From: Dipteris shenzhenensis
Taxonomy: Eukaryota > Polypodiophyta > Polypodiopsida > Gleicheniales
DNA: 64,000 nt
Assembly (NCBI GenBank): GCA_047967505.1
Contig: CM106540.1
Reading direction: 5' to 3' (one strand)
Each line of letters begins with the position of its first letter. The stretch's first letter is position 1. This document shows, piece after piece, positions 1-9,308 of this stretch. The position numbers and the translations under genes are program-made. The notes below the pieces were generated by a model. It saw only the letters and a list, made by a program, of their open reading frames with translations, was not told the DNA's origin and made no database searches.

Positions 1-690
1 CTGCAAGGAATTGACGAATCTTCGCCTCTGCTCGTCGCCATTTCACGCAGATCGTCGACTCTTCTTCCTGCGTTTTCTCTGAGATTGCTCCATGCTTCTC
101 TAATTCCTTTCAGAGGGAGCTTCTCCTTACCTTGAGCTATCCTGTGCTGAAATCTGAGCAGCAATGGCTGCATATTCAAGCTGAAAGCTGAAATCTGAGC
201 AGCAATGGCTGCATATTCAAGCTGAAAACAGAGAAAAACCAGTCGAAAATGGAGAGGCAAGCTATGGCGCCCTGATGCGAATTTGTGCCCCTTCTCCTCA
301 GTGGACCTTCTGTGGTATATAAGCTTTCTTTTGCCTCAGAAACCCCCTTTTTCTTTGCTCTGGAGAGTGAGATTCAAGCCCTCCAAGTTCAGTCTTTTGA
401 TTTTGACAGTTTTGACAAGTTTTTGAAAGTGATGCTACTCTAGCATTTCTGAGTTTTTGAAGTTTTCAATAACATCAGTACAACTATGGCTTCAGCTTTG
501 CTTTGCCTGGTTTTGATTGGAAAGCTTTCGTTTTAGCCACCTCTATGAAGCATGTAAGAAAAAGCATCATTGATTGAATTTTGGTCACTAGTCTTTGCTA
601 CATTAAATGCTTATATTTGGAAGCCTTTCAGTTGTTATTCTAGCCTTGTAAGAGAGAAGACACTGCCCAATACCTGGGTTAGACCCTCTC
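1..690. other. Unassigned AT-balanced leader-like DNA before a Copia gag fragment
   Basis: No gene was recognised here. The stretch ends directly at the ATG of a Copia-type gag fragment on the + strand, so part of it may be that element's untranslated leader. I could not find an LTR end or the usual initiator-Met primer binding site. It contains a perfect 41-bp tandem duplication (146-227). Confidence 0.4.
146..227. repeat. Perfect 41-bp tandem duplication
   Basis: Two identical 41-bp units, 146-186 and 187-227, lie head to tail with no mismatch. This points to a recent local duplication in otherwise unremarkable sequence. Confidence 0.9.
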
Positions 691-1020
691 ATGGCTACCA
701 TATTGAATATAGATAAGTTCAATGGAAAGGGCTTCCACACATGGCAGATGAAGGTGAAATTTGCATTGATGAGGGAAAACCTCTAGGGACTTGTCAAACC
801 GACTTCAACTTCTTCTTCTACAGCCTCCAATGCTGGAGAATCCTCAGCTCCAACACTCCCGGCAAGGGATCCCGCTAGAGAGGAGAAAGCATATGGTATC
901 ATTGCTCTTGCTTTAGGAGATGATTATATTCATCACATCTCTGACTTAGAGTCTCCTTCAGAAGCTTGGCAGAAGCTTGACATGATTTTTGGTGCTAGCT
1001 CTCACATCTCAAAATTATCA
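691..1020 (+). pseudogene. Copia-type gag N-terminal fragment, broken
   Basis: The frame opens with ATG at 691 and reads MATILNIDKFNGKGFHTW, a typical start of the Copia gag (UBN2-like) domain, in which a protein binds and packages retrotransposon RNA. An in-frame TAG at 784-786 interrupts it. The frame then continues with gag-like sequence (EKAYGIIALALGDDYIHHI, then EAWQKLDMIFG) until about 1020, where it stops abruptly against LINE sequence of opposite orientation. Only about 110 codons remain. It belongs to a different Copia family from the copies at 15.8, 23.0 and 35.2 kb, because their N-termini differ. The junction at about 1020 is where LINE copy 1 ends. Confidence 0.6.
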
Positions 1021-2145
1021 CTGTCCCGTCGTGTACGGTCTCTGTGTCCCTCGTCCAGCAGTGGTGTGTCGGCTCTCTCCACCGATCCATACATCTCTCA
1101 TGACGGCTAGCTCCTCCTCCTCTATCCCACAGTGTCCCGGAGCTGAGTCAAATCATAGAAATCCGTGACCTGTCCTTGCACTCGGTCTACCTCAGTACCT
1201 TGTGGTGCGGTGGTTCCATCTTGTTGCTCTCTGATATGTCGTAGTAGTGTCCCTCTGTGTCGTCGCATCTCCATTAGGTATAGCCCTATACAGACCTGGT
1301 CCTGGAAGTGGATAAGTCATGAGAGTGGGCCAAAGCCGTGCCCCTCCTGAAAAAGGCAGTGGTAGCGCCCTCAGATCTTATAGTTAGGTTGGGCAGACAC
1401 ATAGAAAGTGCTCCTTTGTCTCGACCGCCCCCATCGTGCACAACCTACAAGTCCACTGTTCTCTGGGTATGCCTGTAGCTCTCCCTACCTCGATCCTCAG
1501 TTAATGGGACGAGACCCGCATGTGTCCGATGGCAATCCTCAACGCGTGTGAGACTCTATCCTCGAGATACTGAGGTCTGATGATGAGCCCATCCTCCGAT
1601 ACTCTCCGAAAATGGTCATAGTAGAGTTGGGTCTTGGTGGGAAACTCCTGGTCCCTCCCCCCCAAGTGCGAGATGTGTGGAGCTGAAGGAGATCCAACCG
1701 TATGATGTGGTTAATCTCATCCCGTGGGATCAAATCGGGCGGTGCATCCATGCTATACTGAAACAGGGGAAGCCAATCCATCTGAATGCCGTGACTGGCA
1801 AAGCATATAGTGTTGCGTGCATATCATGTTGTACCGATCCCACTCTTTGCTAGTCGTATGGAAGACTCTAGTGCCATGGTGCTCCCTTGCCTCCTAGGCG
1901 GCCTATGAAAGATGTAATCTCATCAATGTAGAGCTCGAAGAGAGTCGGTGAAAGAAAGAAAGATATATTAACGTCCTCGGGAGGCCTCATGGGCCTATGG
2001 GACAAACACACACCAAAAGGTGAACACCAAAATTTAGTTATAGACTGAGAGTCTCTTGTGAGAGAGGGCATCCCTGTTTTACCCCGATCTACCACTGTCC
2101 ACTTCCCCTCCTTCCGGGCTTGATCTCGCTGCTGCTACTGCTGCA
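1021..2145 (-). pseudogene. LINE copy 1: internally deleted ORF1/ORF2 remnant
   Basis: Read on the minus strand, 2145-2090 matches the C-terminal part of the neighbouring LINE ORF1 (the region around residues 325-337). It joins directly to reverse-transcriptase sequence around motif B (SPTLFELYIDEI, near 1910-1950). Then 1781-1539 matches the ORF2 C-terminal region (FQYSMDAPP, then IIRLDLLQLHT), and related sequence runs to about 1021. A 3'-end fragment of another LINE (about 1951-2030) sits inside the motif-B region. The endonuclease, the catalytic YADD motif and most of the RT are missing. The copy cannot encode an active protein. Confidence 0.65.
1951..2030 (-). repeat. LINE 3'-end fragment with (TTTC)n tail, nested in copy 1
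   Basis: A short AAAG repeat is followed by the block 'cctcgggaggcctcatgggc' and 'ctatgggacaaa'. The same block follows the microsatellite tails at 2613, 9140 and 9306. On the minus strand this reads as a LINE 3' end finishing in a simple-repeat tail, inserted within the RT region of copy 1. Confidence 0.55.
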
Positions 2146-2340
2146 AGAGAGAGAGAGCGAGAGAGAAGGCTGAAAGTAGGAGGGAGAGTAGATATGATAG
2201 CATGTCACATCAAAAGTGTTAACGTTCATGGGAAGCCTCGCAAGCCTATGAGACAAAGTACAAAGTACACCGAAAAGGAAAGACTTACACAAGCCACAAT
2301 GAGCTGCAGCAAAGGGTGCGCTAGGGCCCTTGTTGGGTAC
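2144..2340 (-). repeat. LINE 3'-UTR fragment with (TC)n tail
   Basis: A (GA)n-rich run at 2144-2170 precedes the same 3'-end module ('cctatgagacaaagtacaaa' near 2249-2268) and further 3'-UTR sequence shared with 9306-9420 (the 'aaagggcgcactaaggccc' type block). The orientation matches the other LINE copies, with the tail at the low coordinate. Confidence 0.55.
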
Positions 2341-2511
2341 TATGCTGATCTAGAGAGCTCAATAGCCTGAGCAAAAATCAAATGCAAATTGAAGTAGACT
2401 GAGAGCTTGGACTCCAAAATTGAAGCCTGATACTGTGATGGCTCGTTTGTGGGTGGTGAAAATATCTCGGATCTGTTTCTGTCGGGCTGTGTCATGCTGT
2501 GGTGGGGGGGC

Positions 2512-2612
2512 GTGGTCTCCTCTATCTTTGAACCCGTTGGGCTATGTTCAGAGTCATCCCCCGTCTCGGGCGGTCTCCCCTGAGGAAAGTTGTGATAGGC
2601 CGAACCTCAATA
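2512..2612 (-). repeat. LINE 3'-UTR module R, copy 1
   Basis: This roughly 100-bp block is repeated at 8637-8735 and, more diverged, at about 9536-9640. The 9.5-kb copy lies between LINE tail and ORF2 end, so I read the block as part of the LINE 3' UTR. Here it stops exactly where the microsatellite tail of LINE copy 2 begins. Confidence 0.55.
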
Positions 2613-2913
2613 GAGAGAGAGAGAGAAAGAAAGAAAGAAAGAAAGTTTATTAAAGTCTTCGGGAGACCGTGAAGGTCTATGAGACTAAAGATAACTGATA
2701 CAATGAGCATAACGGTGGTGGTCTCAAAACGGGCCAACCAACCGTTTCTACAAAAAAAGAGGTTATGAAGGACTATGTGTCTAGTCCTGATACAAAAAAA
2801 TATATGTATCTACCTCCAGATGATACAAAGAAGAAGAAGGGGGGGGCACAAAAAAGTGGGGCAGAGGAGGGAGATACAGTATACATGTGCAGGTGGTGAT
2901 CGTCAGAGACCAA
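2613..2913 (-). repeat. 3' UTR and microsatellite tail of LINE copy 2
   Basis: After the ORF2 stop (2914-2916) about 270 bp of non-coding sequence ends in the family 3' module ('cttcgggagaccgtgaaggt', 2658-2677) and a tail of TTTC and TC repeats (2645-2613 on the minus strand). The same module precedes the tails of the other copies, which marks this as the true 3' end. Confidence 0.65.
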
Positions 2914-5900
2914 TCATAGAGGGGCCATCAAATGGGAAGTCGGAAAAAATCCTGCGATAGATGATTGGCCTCTGACGTCACGCGGCCTAGTCGAGCTCGA
3001 TCGTCGGGGGCGGCGGGTGGCCCTGTGGATGAGGGCAACGGTAACCCCAGTGGGGCGGGCCGAGAGTAGAGACGAGATGTCATGGACCTGGATGTGTGAA
3101 TCTGTCCGCTGACACTGTCGTGACTCTGGCTCTCGCTCACGTCCGCGTCGTCGGCTAGATTGAGAAGAGGTATCCTGTGGCTGAAAGAAGTCAGTGATAG
3201 GCCGCTGGATATCCTCACGCTGTGTGTGCTGCTCGTGCCACCGTGCTCGGAGAGAAGTATCTCGGTGGCGGGTCATCTCATGTAAGAAAGCGGCAAGGCA
3301 CCACTGATCCGGGAATTGTAGCATGTGTGAGAGGGAGCCGAATCCGTTGCGGAAGAGGCAGTGGTATCGGCCTCGAATGGCATAATAGATAGGACATCTG
3401 AAAGCAAAATGCTCCTCCGACTCGATCTCCTGTAAGTCGCAAAGTAGGCAAAGGCGGTCCTCTTGTGGGATACCCTCTGCGCGTCCACTCTCGATCCGTA
3501 ATCGGTGTGACGAGACCCTAAACTGACCGAGGGAGATCCGGAGCGCATGTGGTAGATGAAGTTGTGTGTAACTCGGAGGTGTGATGAAGCCCTCCTGTGA
3601 GATCTGGAGGCAGTGTCGGCGGTAGAAGTTGAGCTTCACAGGAAGCTCGGAGTGAAGAAACCATGTCCGCCAGGTGTGGAGCTGGAGCAGATCCGCCCGA
3701 ATGAGCCGGTTGACCTCCTGGTCAGTGGGGGAGAGGGGAGATGGTGGAGCGTCGAGGCTGTACTGAAAAGGAGGCAACCGGTCTAAGTCGAGGTCCAGTC
3801 GGGTGAACCAACTGGAAAGACGCCTGTACCAGCATCGCTGGTCCCCATCAACGGATAAGGCCATAGAGGAGGATAGGGCTAACCAAGGTAGGCGGAGGCG
3901 ATCGTCAGCGGAGGAGCCAAAATCCCTGACTCTGTGGAGGTAGGTGATAGCCTGAAAAGCCGCATCAAGTTGTAGGGGTGAGGCGCCGAACTCTGCTAGA
4001 ATGATCTGGTGTGGTACCGATGGTTTGCTACGGATCATCCGAGCAAACATCAGTATCTGCAGGCGCTCAACTCGAGCCCACTCTGTGTTTGAAAGGTCGA
4101 CTCCCCACCAAGGGCTACCATACATGCCTGCTGGGCGGACCAAAGAATAAAAAAGGAGAGACTTGGTCCGCGGGTCCTGGAAGTGGGAGTGGTAGCACTG
4201 TCGCTCCAGCCTGGCAAGAGCGGCGTATCCCCGGCTGATCCTGGCCTGCATGGCCGGGCGCATCGTGAAGATCGGGCCTGAGAAGACAACGCCCAAGTAA
4301 GTGTAGGAGTCAACTATCTCAACAGGGTCGCCAGCGAAGAGGTACTGCTCTCGGTGCATAGCGGGTCTGGAAGTGTTGAAGATCATCACCTTGGTTTTCC
4401 CAAGGTTGACCTTCAAGTCATGTGTATCACAGAAGGCCTGAAGTCCATCCAAGTGTCGCTGAAGACCAGTAGCAGAAGAGGATAGTAGTACTACATCATC
4501 TGCGTATAGGAGAATCTGGATGGCAGTCCCCGCAAGAGAGCAGCCTGCACCTCCGAGTGTCCTGATGGTGGTCTCGAGCTCGTCGATGTAGAGGCCAAAT
4601 AGAGTCGGTGACAAGGGACATCCTTGTTTGACTCTGATAGTGCTCGTGATCTCTGGGGTCCAACTGGTGCCAATCCTGACCTGCCCCGTCACCCGCTCAT
4701 AGAGAGCTACTACTGCCCAGATAATCGCCGAGTTTTAGCCTAACTCTTGCAGGTGTCTGATGAGTCGGGCGCGGGGAACGGTGTCGAATGCCTTGCGGAA
4801 ATCCACAAAGCAACAATATACTCTCTGTCTCCTGTGTCTGGCCTCCTCAATAATCCCTCTAAGTGTAAAAATGTGATTGTAAGTCGAGTGATCCATCCTG
4901 AAGCCGGCCTGTCCGGATGCCCTGAGCCCCTGGATCTTTGCGCGAGCACTGACCTCGCCATCTAACACTGATGCATAGATCTTGGACATAACATGTCCAA
5001 CCATGATGGTCCTGTAATTCCCTGGATCCATGGGATCTCCTGCTTTGTGGATGGGTGTGATAGTGTTCAGGGTCCAGGCTCTGGGTAACCCGTGACAGAC
5101 AGCTTCATTGAACAGCGTTGCCAAGATGGGGGCTAGAGTTTTGATGCCGTAGGCAACAAACTCTGTGCATAGGCCCTCATGATCCTTAGCTCGACCGTTA
5201 TGAAGCTTATGTGCTGCGTGGGTGACTCCCTCGGTTGTGAAGAGGATACAAGAAGCGGGGCGGGGGGTGGCTGAGAGGTCGCGGGGGGGGGGCTGATCAG
5301 GGATATCATAGAGTGTGCGTGCGTAGGTGTGCCAGAGGGAAGTGTCCGTGAGGGGGGAGGGGGATCGGCGTTCTAGGAATTTCCTCCAGAAATCCTTGGA
5401 GTTGCTACTAAACAGAATGTTCAATAGCGTATCCTCATTCTAGCGCAGGAAGGCTAGCTTCTTGCGACGGACTAGTTGACGATAATCCCTGGTGAGATGT
5501 GGGTTGGCCCTAGCGTTTCGCTGGGTTGTGAGTCGGAGTGTGCGGCGTAATGCTTTGCACTCGTCATCATACCATCTGTTGCAAGGGGTAGAGCCAGCGG
5601 GTGGAGGGCGGGTGGACCGGGTAGTGGAAGGAAATATGTGGCGGGCTGCATTGTGAAGGGAGTGGGTGATGAGGGTGGCTCGGTGATCTAGAGAGGGTGT
5701 GGTGCCTATGTGTCTGAGGAGGGAGGCTAGGTGGGCTGAGTAATCAGGTGAGAGGTTATGATCGAAGTGTATATCATGATAGGTAGTATAGTGCGGGGTG
5801 TGGCTGGGGGGGGCTCGGGACGCAAGTATATGAAAGAAAAGGTAAGTGTGATCGGCTCCTGGGGGTAAGGGTGCAGTGCGGAAGTTAGTGATCTTTGAGG

Positions 5901-6276
5901 TTAAAGCAGGAGATCCCAGAATATAGTCGACGACACTGGCTCCTCCGCCATGTGGGAAACATGTGAAACCAAAGGAGGCAGGCCATCGATCTAGTCCATT
6001 GTAGATGACCAGATCATGTATACGTCCAAGGTCCAAAAGAGCCTGCCCATACCTAGTAACGGGAGCGCAACTGTCGGCCGAGGAGCGAGGGAAGCCCGAG
6101 TCCTCTGTGTCCATCTCAGGTAATAGGACCGGATCTGAGTGGGAATCCAGGAGTGATGTCTGACGTGCACCTGTCCTTGCGTTGAAATCCCCAACTAGGA
6201 GGACCTCTCCGCGTCTGGAGAACTCCACAATGTCTGAGGACCTCTTCGTGTGTTGAGTCTGAGTCTCATAGACCAT
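2914..6276 (-). pseudogene. LINE ORF2 (endonuclease-reverse transcriptase), two in-frame stops
   Basis: ORF2 makes the nick and copies LINE RNA into DNA at the target. One reading frame runs 6276-2914, broken by TAG at 5442-5440 and TAA at 4737-4735. The endonuclease part keeps VGDFNARTG, the VDYILGSP segment and a late ADH, but the first 100 or so residues, with the early catalytic Asn and Glu, are absent. The RT part has FVDFRKAFDTV (motif A), QGCPLSPTLFGLY (motif B), YADD near 4493-4508 (motif C) and LGKTKVMIF (motif D). The C-terminus carries a CxxC..HxxxxC cluster (CLLC, then EEHFAFRC), common in plant LINEs. The frame overlaps the end of ORF1, which suggests that a deletion fused ORF1 to mid-endonuclease. 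Otherwise the frame is remarkably clean, so inactivation is fairly recent (inference). Confidence 0.85.
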
Positions 6277-7378
6277 GTCTCCCTATTTGGGGGGGGGAGT
6301 CTGCTACCATGTCTGGAGTACCTGGTGGGGCTCGGCGACGGGGGCCAACTAACAGGCGGCCATCTCGGACGACAGCCCACTTCCCCTCCTGACGGGCTAC
6401 ATCTCGCTGCTGAAGCAGGGTGCGCCGCTCTTCCACCTGCATAGGTGTGAGATCCTCATCCATGAAGATAGTAGGGTGATCCTGTAGTGTAGCACGCTGC
6501 CTGAGTGCTGCAAGTCGAGCCTGAGTATCCTTGAATCGGATGATGAGTGGCTGTGGGCGCGTGGGATCCCGTCCTGTGCGCCATGCATGCTCGATCCCAT
6601 GCTCGACGAGGCCGAGGGTAGAGGTCACAAAAGCAGTCGCGTCCACTAAGGGGGTGAGTGAATCTGCGCGGGGGATACCTCGTACTCGGATGTTGAGAGC
6701 CTTACTGGCCCTCTGTTCCTGCTCGGCGATGGTGGCTGAAACTGTTGCTTTGGGTGCCCGTCTCGCAACGTCCACCCATCTGGTAGTCTCCGCAATGGCA
6801 GTCTGGATAGTAGCGATCCGCTCCTCTACCTCTGGTGTAGTGCGCGGAACCGTTGTGACTGTAGCAGTGAGAGAGACGACCTCCTGACGGAGGTGAGTGA
6901 TCTCCTGGCGCATGATCTGAATAAGCTGGTCTTGTGCTACGGTGTGATCCCGTAGTCGATGTAGCTCCGCAAAGATGTAATCTATCGTCTCAGGTGGGAC
7001 CCGGGGGGGTGCGAACTGGGACATGGCGTATGGTTGTGGAGGCGTGGGCGATAGGCTAGGTGTATATGGCAGAGGAGTGGAGAAAGGCTGCTGGGTGAGG
7101 GGAAGGGGGGACATAAGAGTGGTGGAGACAGAAGGAAGCTGTGTGGGGGGTGAGGAACTGTGACCCTCTCCTGTGGGGGGCAGGCTGAGTGGTACAGTGG
7201 TGGGGGGGGCAGTGATTGGAGTAGAGATGATGGCTACGGGAGAAAGAACTGCATTGGTGTCCATTGCACCCGATGTTTTCAGGGCTGGTTGGCTGTCAAT
7301 TGCTAATCCACTCCTGGAGATGCGCTTTGTGATCCCTCCCACGATTGGCTTGGGAGACTGTTTGGGTTTGTGGGCCAT
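6266..7378 (-). CDS. LINE ORF1 protein (RNA-binding, L1-ORF1-like)
   Basis: This is an open 370-residue frame with no disruption. ORF1 proteins of L1-type elements bind their RNA as multimers and escort it back to DNA. Residues 40-130 are rich in Pro, Ser and Thr and look disordered. Residues about 132-172 form a heptad-like helix (coiled coil). Residues about 227-283 start with LNIRVRGIP and contain PLIIRF, matching the RRM of LINE ORF1 proteins. Residues 284-345 (including IFMDEDLTPMQ, GKWAVV and GRLLV) fit the C-terminal domain. There is no CCHC knuckle. Transcription would start in the GC-rich leader just upstream (7500-7960). The last 25 or so residues may be altered by the deletion that removed the endonuclease start. 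Confidence 0.75.
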   Translation of the reverse strand: MAHKPKQSPKPIVGGITKRISRSGLAIDSQPALKTSGAMDTNAVLSPVAIISTPITAPPTTVPLSLPPTGEGHSSSPPTQLPSVSTTLMSPLPLTQQPFSTPLPYTPSLSPTPPQPYAMSQFAPPRVPPETIDYIFAELHRLRDHTVAQDQLIQIMRQEITHLRQEVVSLTATVTTVPRTTPEVEERIATIQTAIAETTRWVDVARRAPKATVSATIAEQEQRASKALNIRVRGIPRADSLTPLVDATAFVTSTLGLVEHGIEHAWRTGRDPTRPQPLIIRFKDTQARLAALRQRATLQDHPTIFMDEDLTPMQVEERRTLLQQRDVARQEGKWAVVRDGRLLVGPRRRAPPGTPDMVADSPPQIGRHGL

Positions 7379-7499
7379 TGTAGGACTTGTTCAAGTGCAC
7401 GATTCCCAGGGGAGGCAGATCTTGTGCAGCATTGCTGTAGGGGTGCGCAGGCCTGCGCAAGGCTAGTGGCAAGCCAAGGCTTGCCGCAGACAAGGACCC

Positions 7500-7960
7500 T
7501 CAGACCACGGGAAGGTGTGGGGCAGAGGCTACGGGAGGGGGGGGGGTCGAGGGGCAGCGAGGGCGTGCGGGGAGGGTGTCGAGGGCAGCGGGGAGGGCGT
7601 CGAGGGCAGCGGGGGGGGCGTCGAGGGCAGCGGGGGCGAGAGGGGCAGCGGGGGGGGCGTCGAGGGGCAGCGAGGGCGTGCAGGAGGGGTAGCGAGGACG
7701 TGCGGGAGGGGCAGCGGGGGCAGCGAGTGCGTGCGGGAGGGGCAGCAAGGGCGTCGTGAGGGCAGCGAGGGCGTCGTGGGGGGCGTCGAGGGCGTCGTGA
7801 GGGCGTCGCTCGGGCGTCGTGAGGGTGTCGTGAGGGGCAGCGAGGGGCAGCGATGGCGTCGTGAGGGCAGCGTCGTGAGCGTCGGGGGTGTCGTCGAGGG
7901 CATCGTGAGGGCGTCGTGAGAGACGGAGGGCGTCGTGAGGGCAGGCAGGGAGGGAGCTGC
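7500..7960 (-). repeat. GC-rich minisatellite in the LINE leader
   Basis: Degenerate tandem units of the type GGGCAGCGAGGGCGTCG are repeated many times, with strong G/C strand asymmetry (G-rich on +). All frames through it stay open because the repeat lacks stop codons, giving spurious Arg/Gly or Pro/His/Asp/Ala proteins. Its position just upstream of ORF1 makes it a candidate LINE 5' UTR and promoter. Confidence 0.7.
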
Positions 7961-8163
7961 GCGGCTGGGAGCGGGAGCTGCCTGCGAGCAGGCTGGCAGC
8001 AGAGCGGGGAGCTGCAGGCGGAGCAGCAGCGAGCAGGAGCGGAGGGGCGGGCGGAGCAGTGAGTAGGAGCGGAGGGGTGGGCGAAGGATTGGAGGGGCGG
8101 GCGGAGGAGCAGGAGCAGAAGAGCGGAGAGGGTGCAATTATGATTATATCCGACAATCAAAGT

Positions 8164-8164
<1 letters not shown>

Positions 8165-8231
<67 letters not shown>

Positions 8232-8634
8232 GGGGGGGGAGGGAGGGCGAGGTGACAGAGGGGGCAGGCTGTGAGTGAATGTGTGTGTTGGGGGTGGGTG
8301 GGTTCTAGTTAGAGTGAGAGTGAGGGACGTGCAAGGTGGGAGAACAGGGATGAGCAAAAATGTAGGATCTGGAATGGGGACTGTATGCAGGATGCAGGAA
8401 TGGGCACTGTATGCAGCATGCAGGGATGAGCAAAAATGTAGGATGCAGGATGCTGGAATGGGGACGGTATGCAGGAATGCAGGATGCAGGAATGGGCACT
8501 GTACAGCTGCTGTACAGAAGTACGGTGATTGTACAGTCTGAAGGGATGGGAGGCAGTGGCATTCTGGGGAAGAGCCAAGCAGGGATTGAGGGCATGAGCT
8601 AGGGGTGGGCAGAGGGAGAGGTAGGGGGAGGAGG
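8165..8634 (-). repeat. Module S copy 1 with (GA)n tract
   Basis: A pure (GA)n run (about 8166-8225) followed by roughly 400 bp that recurs at 11303-11620. Both copies share 'ggttctagttagagtgagag' and 'gcattctggggaagagccaa' and end at the same point. Copy 1 has an internal expansion of GCAGGAATG-type units at 8380-8500. Both copies lie on the 5' side of a minus-strand LINE, so S is either the LINE 5' UTR or a short non-autonomous element with a (TC)n tail. Confidence 0.6.
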
Positions 8635-8636
8635 GT

Positions 8637-8735
8637 GTGGTCTCCTCGATCTCTGTTGGGCTATGTTCAGAGTGACCCCTCATATCGGGCGGTCTCCCTT
8701 GAGGAAAGTTGTGATAGGGCGGACCCCAATAGAGT
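8637..8735 (-). repeat. LINE 3'-UTR module R, copy 2
   Basis: Closely matches 2512-2612 and continues slightly further before running into a long compound microsatellite at 8737. Confidence 0.55.
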
Positions 8736-8736
8736 G

Positions 8737-8738
8737 TG

Positions 8739-8774
<36 letters not shown>

Positions 8775-8809
8775 CTATATATATCTCTATCTATGTATCT
8801 ATATCTATA

Positions 8810-8847
<38 letters not shown>

Positions 8848-8885
8848 TATCTCTATCTCTATCTCTCTATCTTTATCTCTATCTA

Positions 8886-8918
<33 letters not shown>

Positions 8919-9096
8919 ATATATATATATATATATGTATATATAAAATCTATGTATCTATTATCTATCTCTATCTCTATATCTCTATCTCTATCTCTAT
9001 CTCTAGCTCTATCTCTATCTCTATCTATCTATCTATCTATCTATCTATACACACACACACTGATACTGATAGAAATAGATAGATAGATAGATAGAT

Positions 9097-9142
<46 letters not shown>

Positions 9143-9268
9143 TGTATGAATATCTTTAGGAGGCCTTGCGGACATGATATATATATATATAGAGAGAGAG
9201 AGATAGATAGATACTGATACTGATAGATATAGATAGATAGATAGATAGATAGAAGAGAGAGAGAGAGA

Positions 9269-9305
<37 letters not shown>
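8737..9305. repeat. Long compound microsatellite with embedded LINE end
   Basis: Successive TC, TA, TCTA, AC, TAGA and GA repeats run for nearly 570 bp. At 9140-9177 they are interrupted by a copy of the LINE 3' end ('tttaggaggccttgcggaca'), which is repeated right after the tract at 9306-9343. The tract therefore looks like at least two successive LINE tails that expanded. Open frames here (poly Ser/Leu/Tyr/Ile) are artefacts. Confidence 0.85.

Positions 9306-9308
<3 letters not shown>

Larger units (their letters stand above)
2613..8634 (-). mobile_element. LINE copy 2, near full length, inactive
   Basis: Reading from high to low coordinates: a repeated 5' module and (GA)n tract (8634-8165), a GC-rich minisatellite leader (about 7960-7500), ORF1 (7378-6266), ORF2 (6276-2914), a 3' UTR, and a TTTC/TC tail at about 2645-2613. 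This order is that of an autonomous non-LTR retrotransposon. The two lesions that matter are loss of the endonuclease N-terminus and two in-frame stops in ORF2. The exact 5' end is uncertain: it may be near 8160, with 8165-8634 being a separate element. I found no target-site duplication. Confidence 0.7.

Noticed and set aside
7303-8166. Long Pro/His/Asp/Ala-rich and Arg/Gly-rich open frames on both strands
   Set aside because: They run through a GC-rich minisatellite without stop codons in any frame; composition alone explains them, and no start, domain or codon bias supports a gene.
2508-8735. The R modules on both sides of LINE copy 2 as a target-site duplication
   Set aside because: About 100 bp is far longer than a LINE target duplication, and a third copy lies within the 3' UTR of LINE copy 3, so R is part of the LINE.
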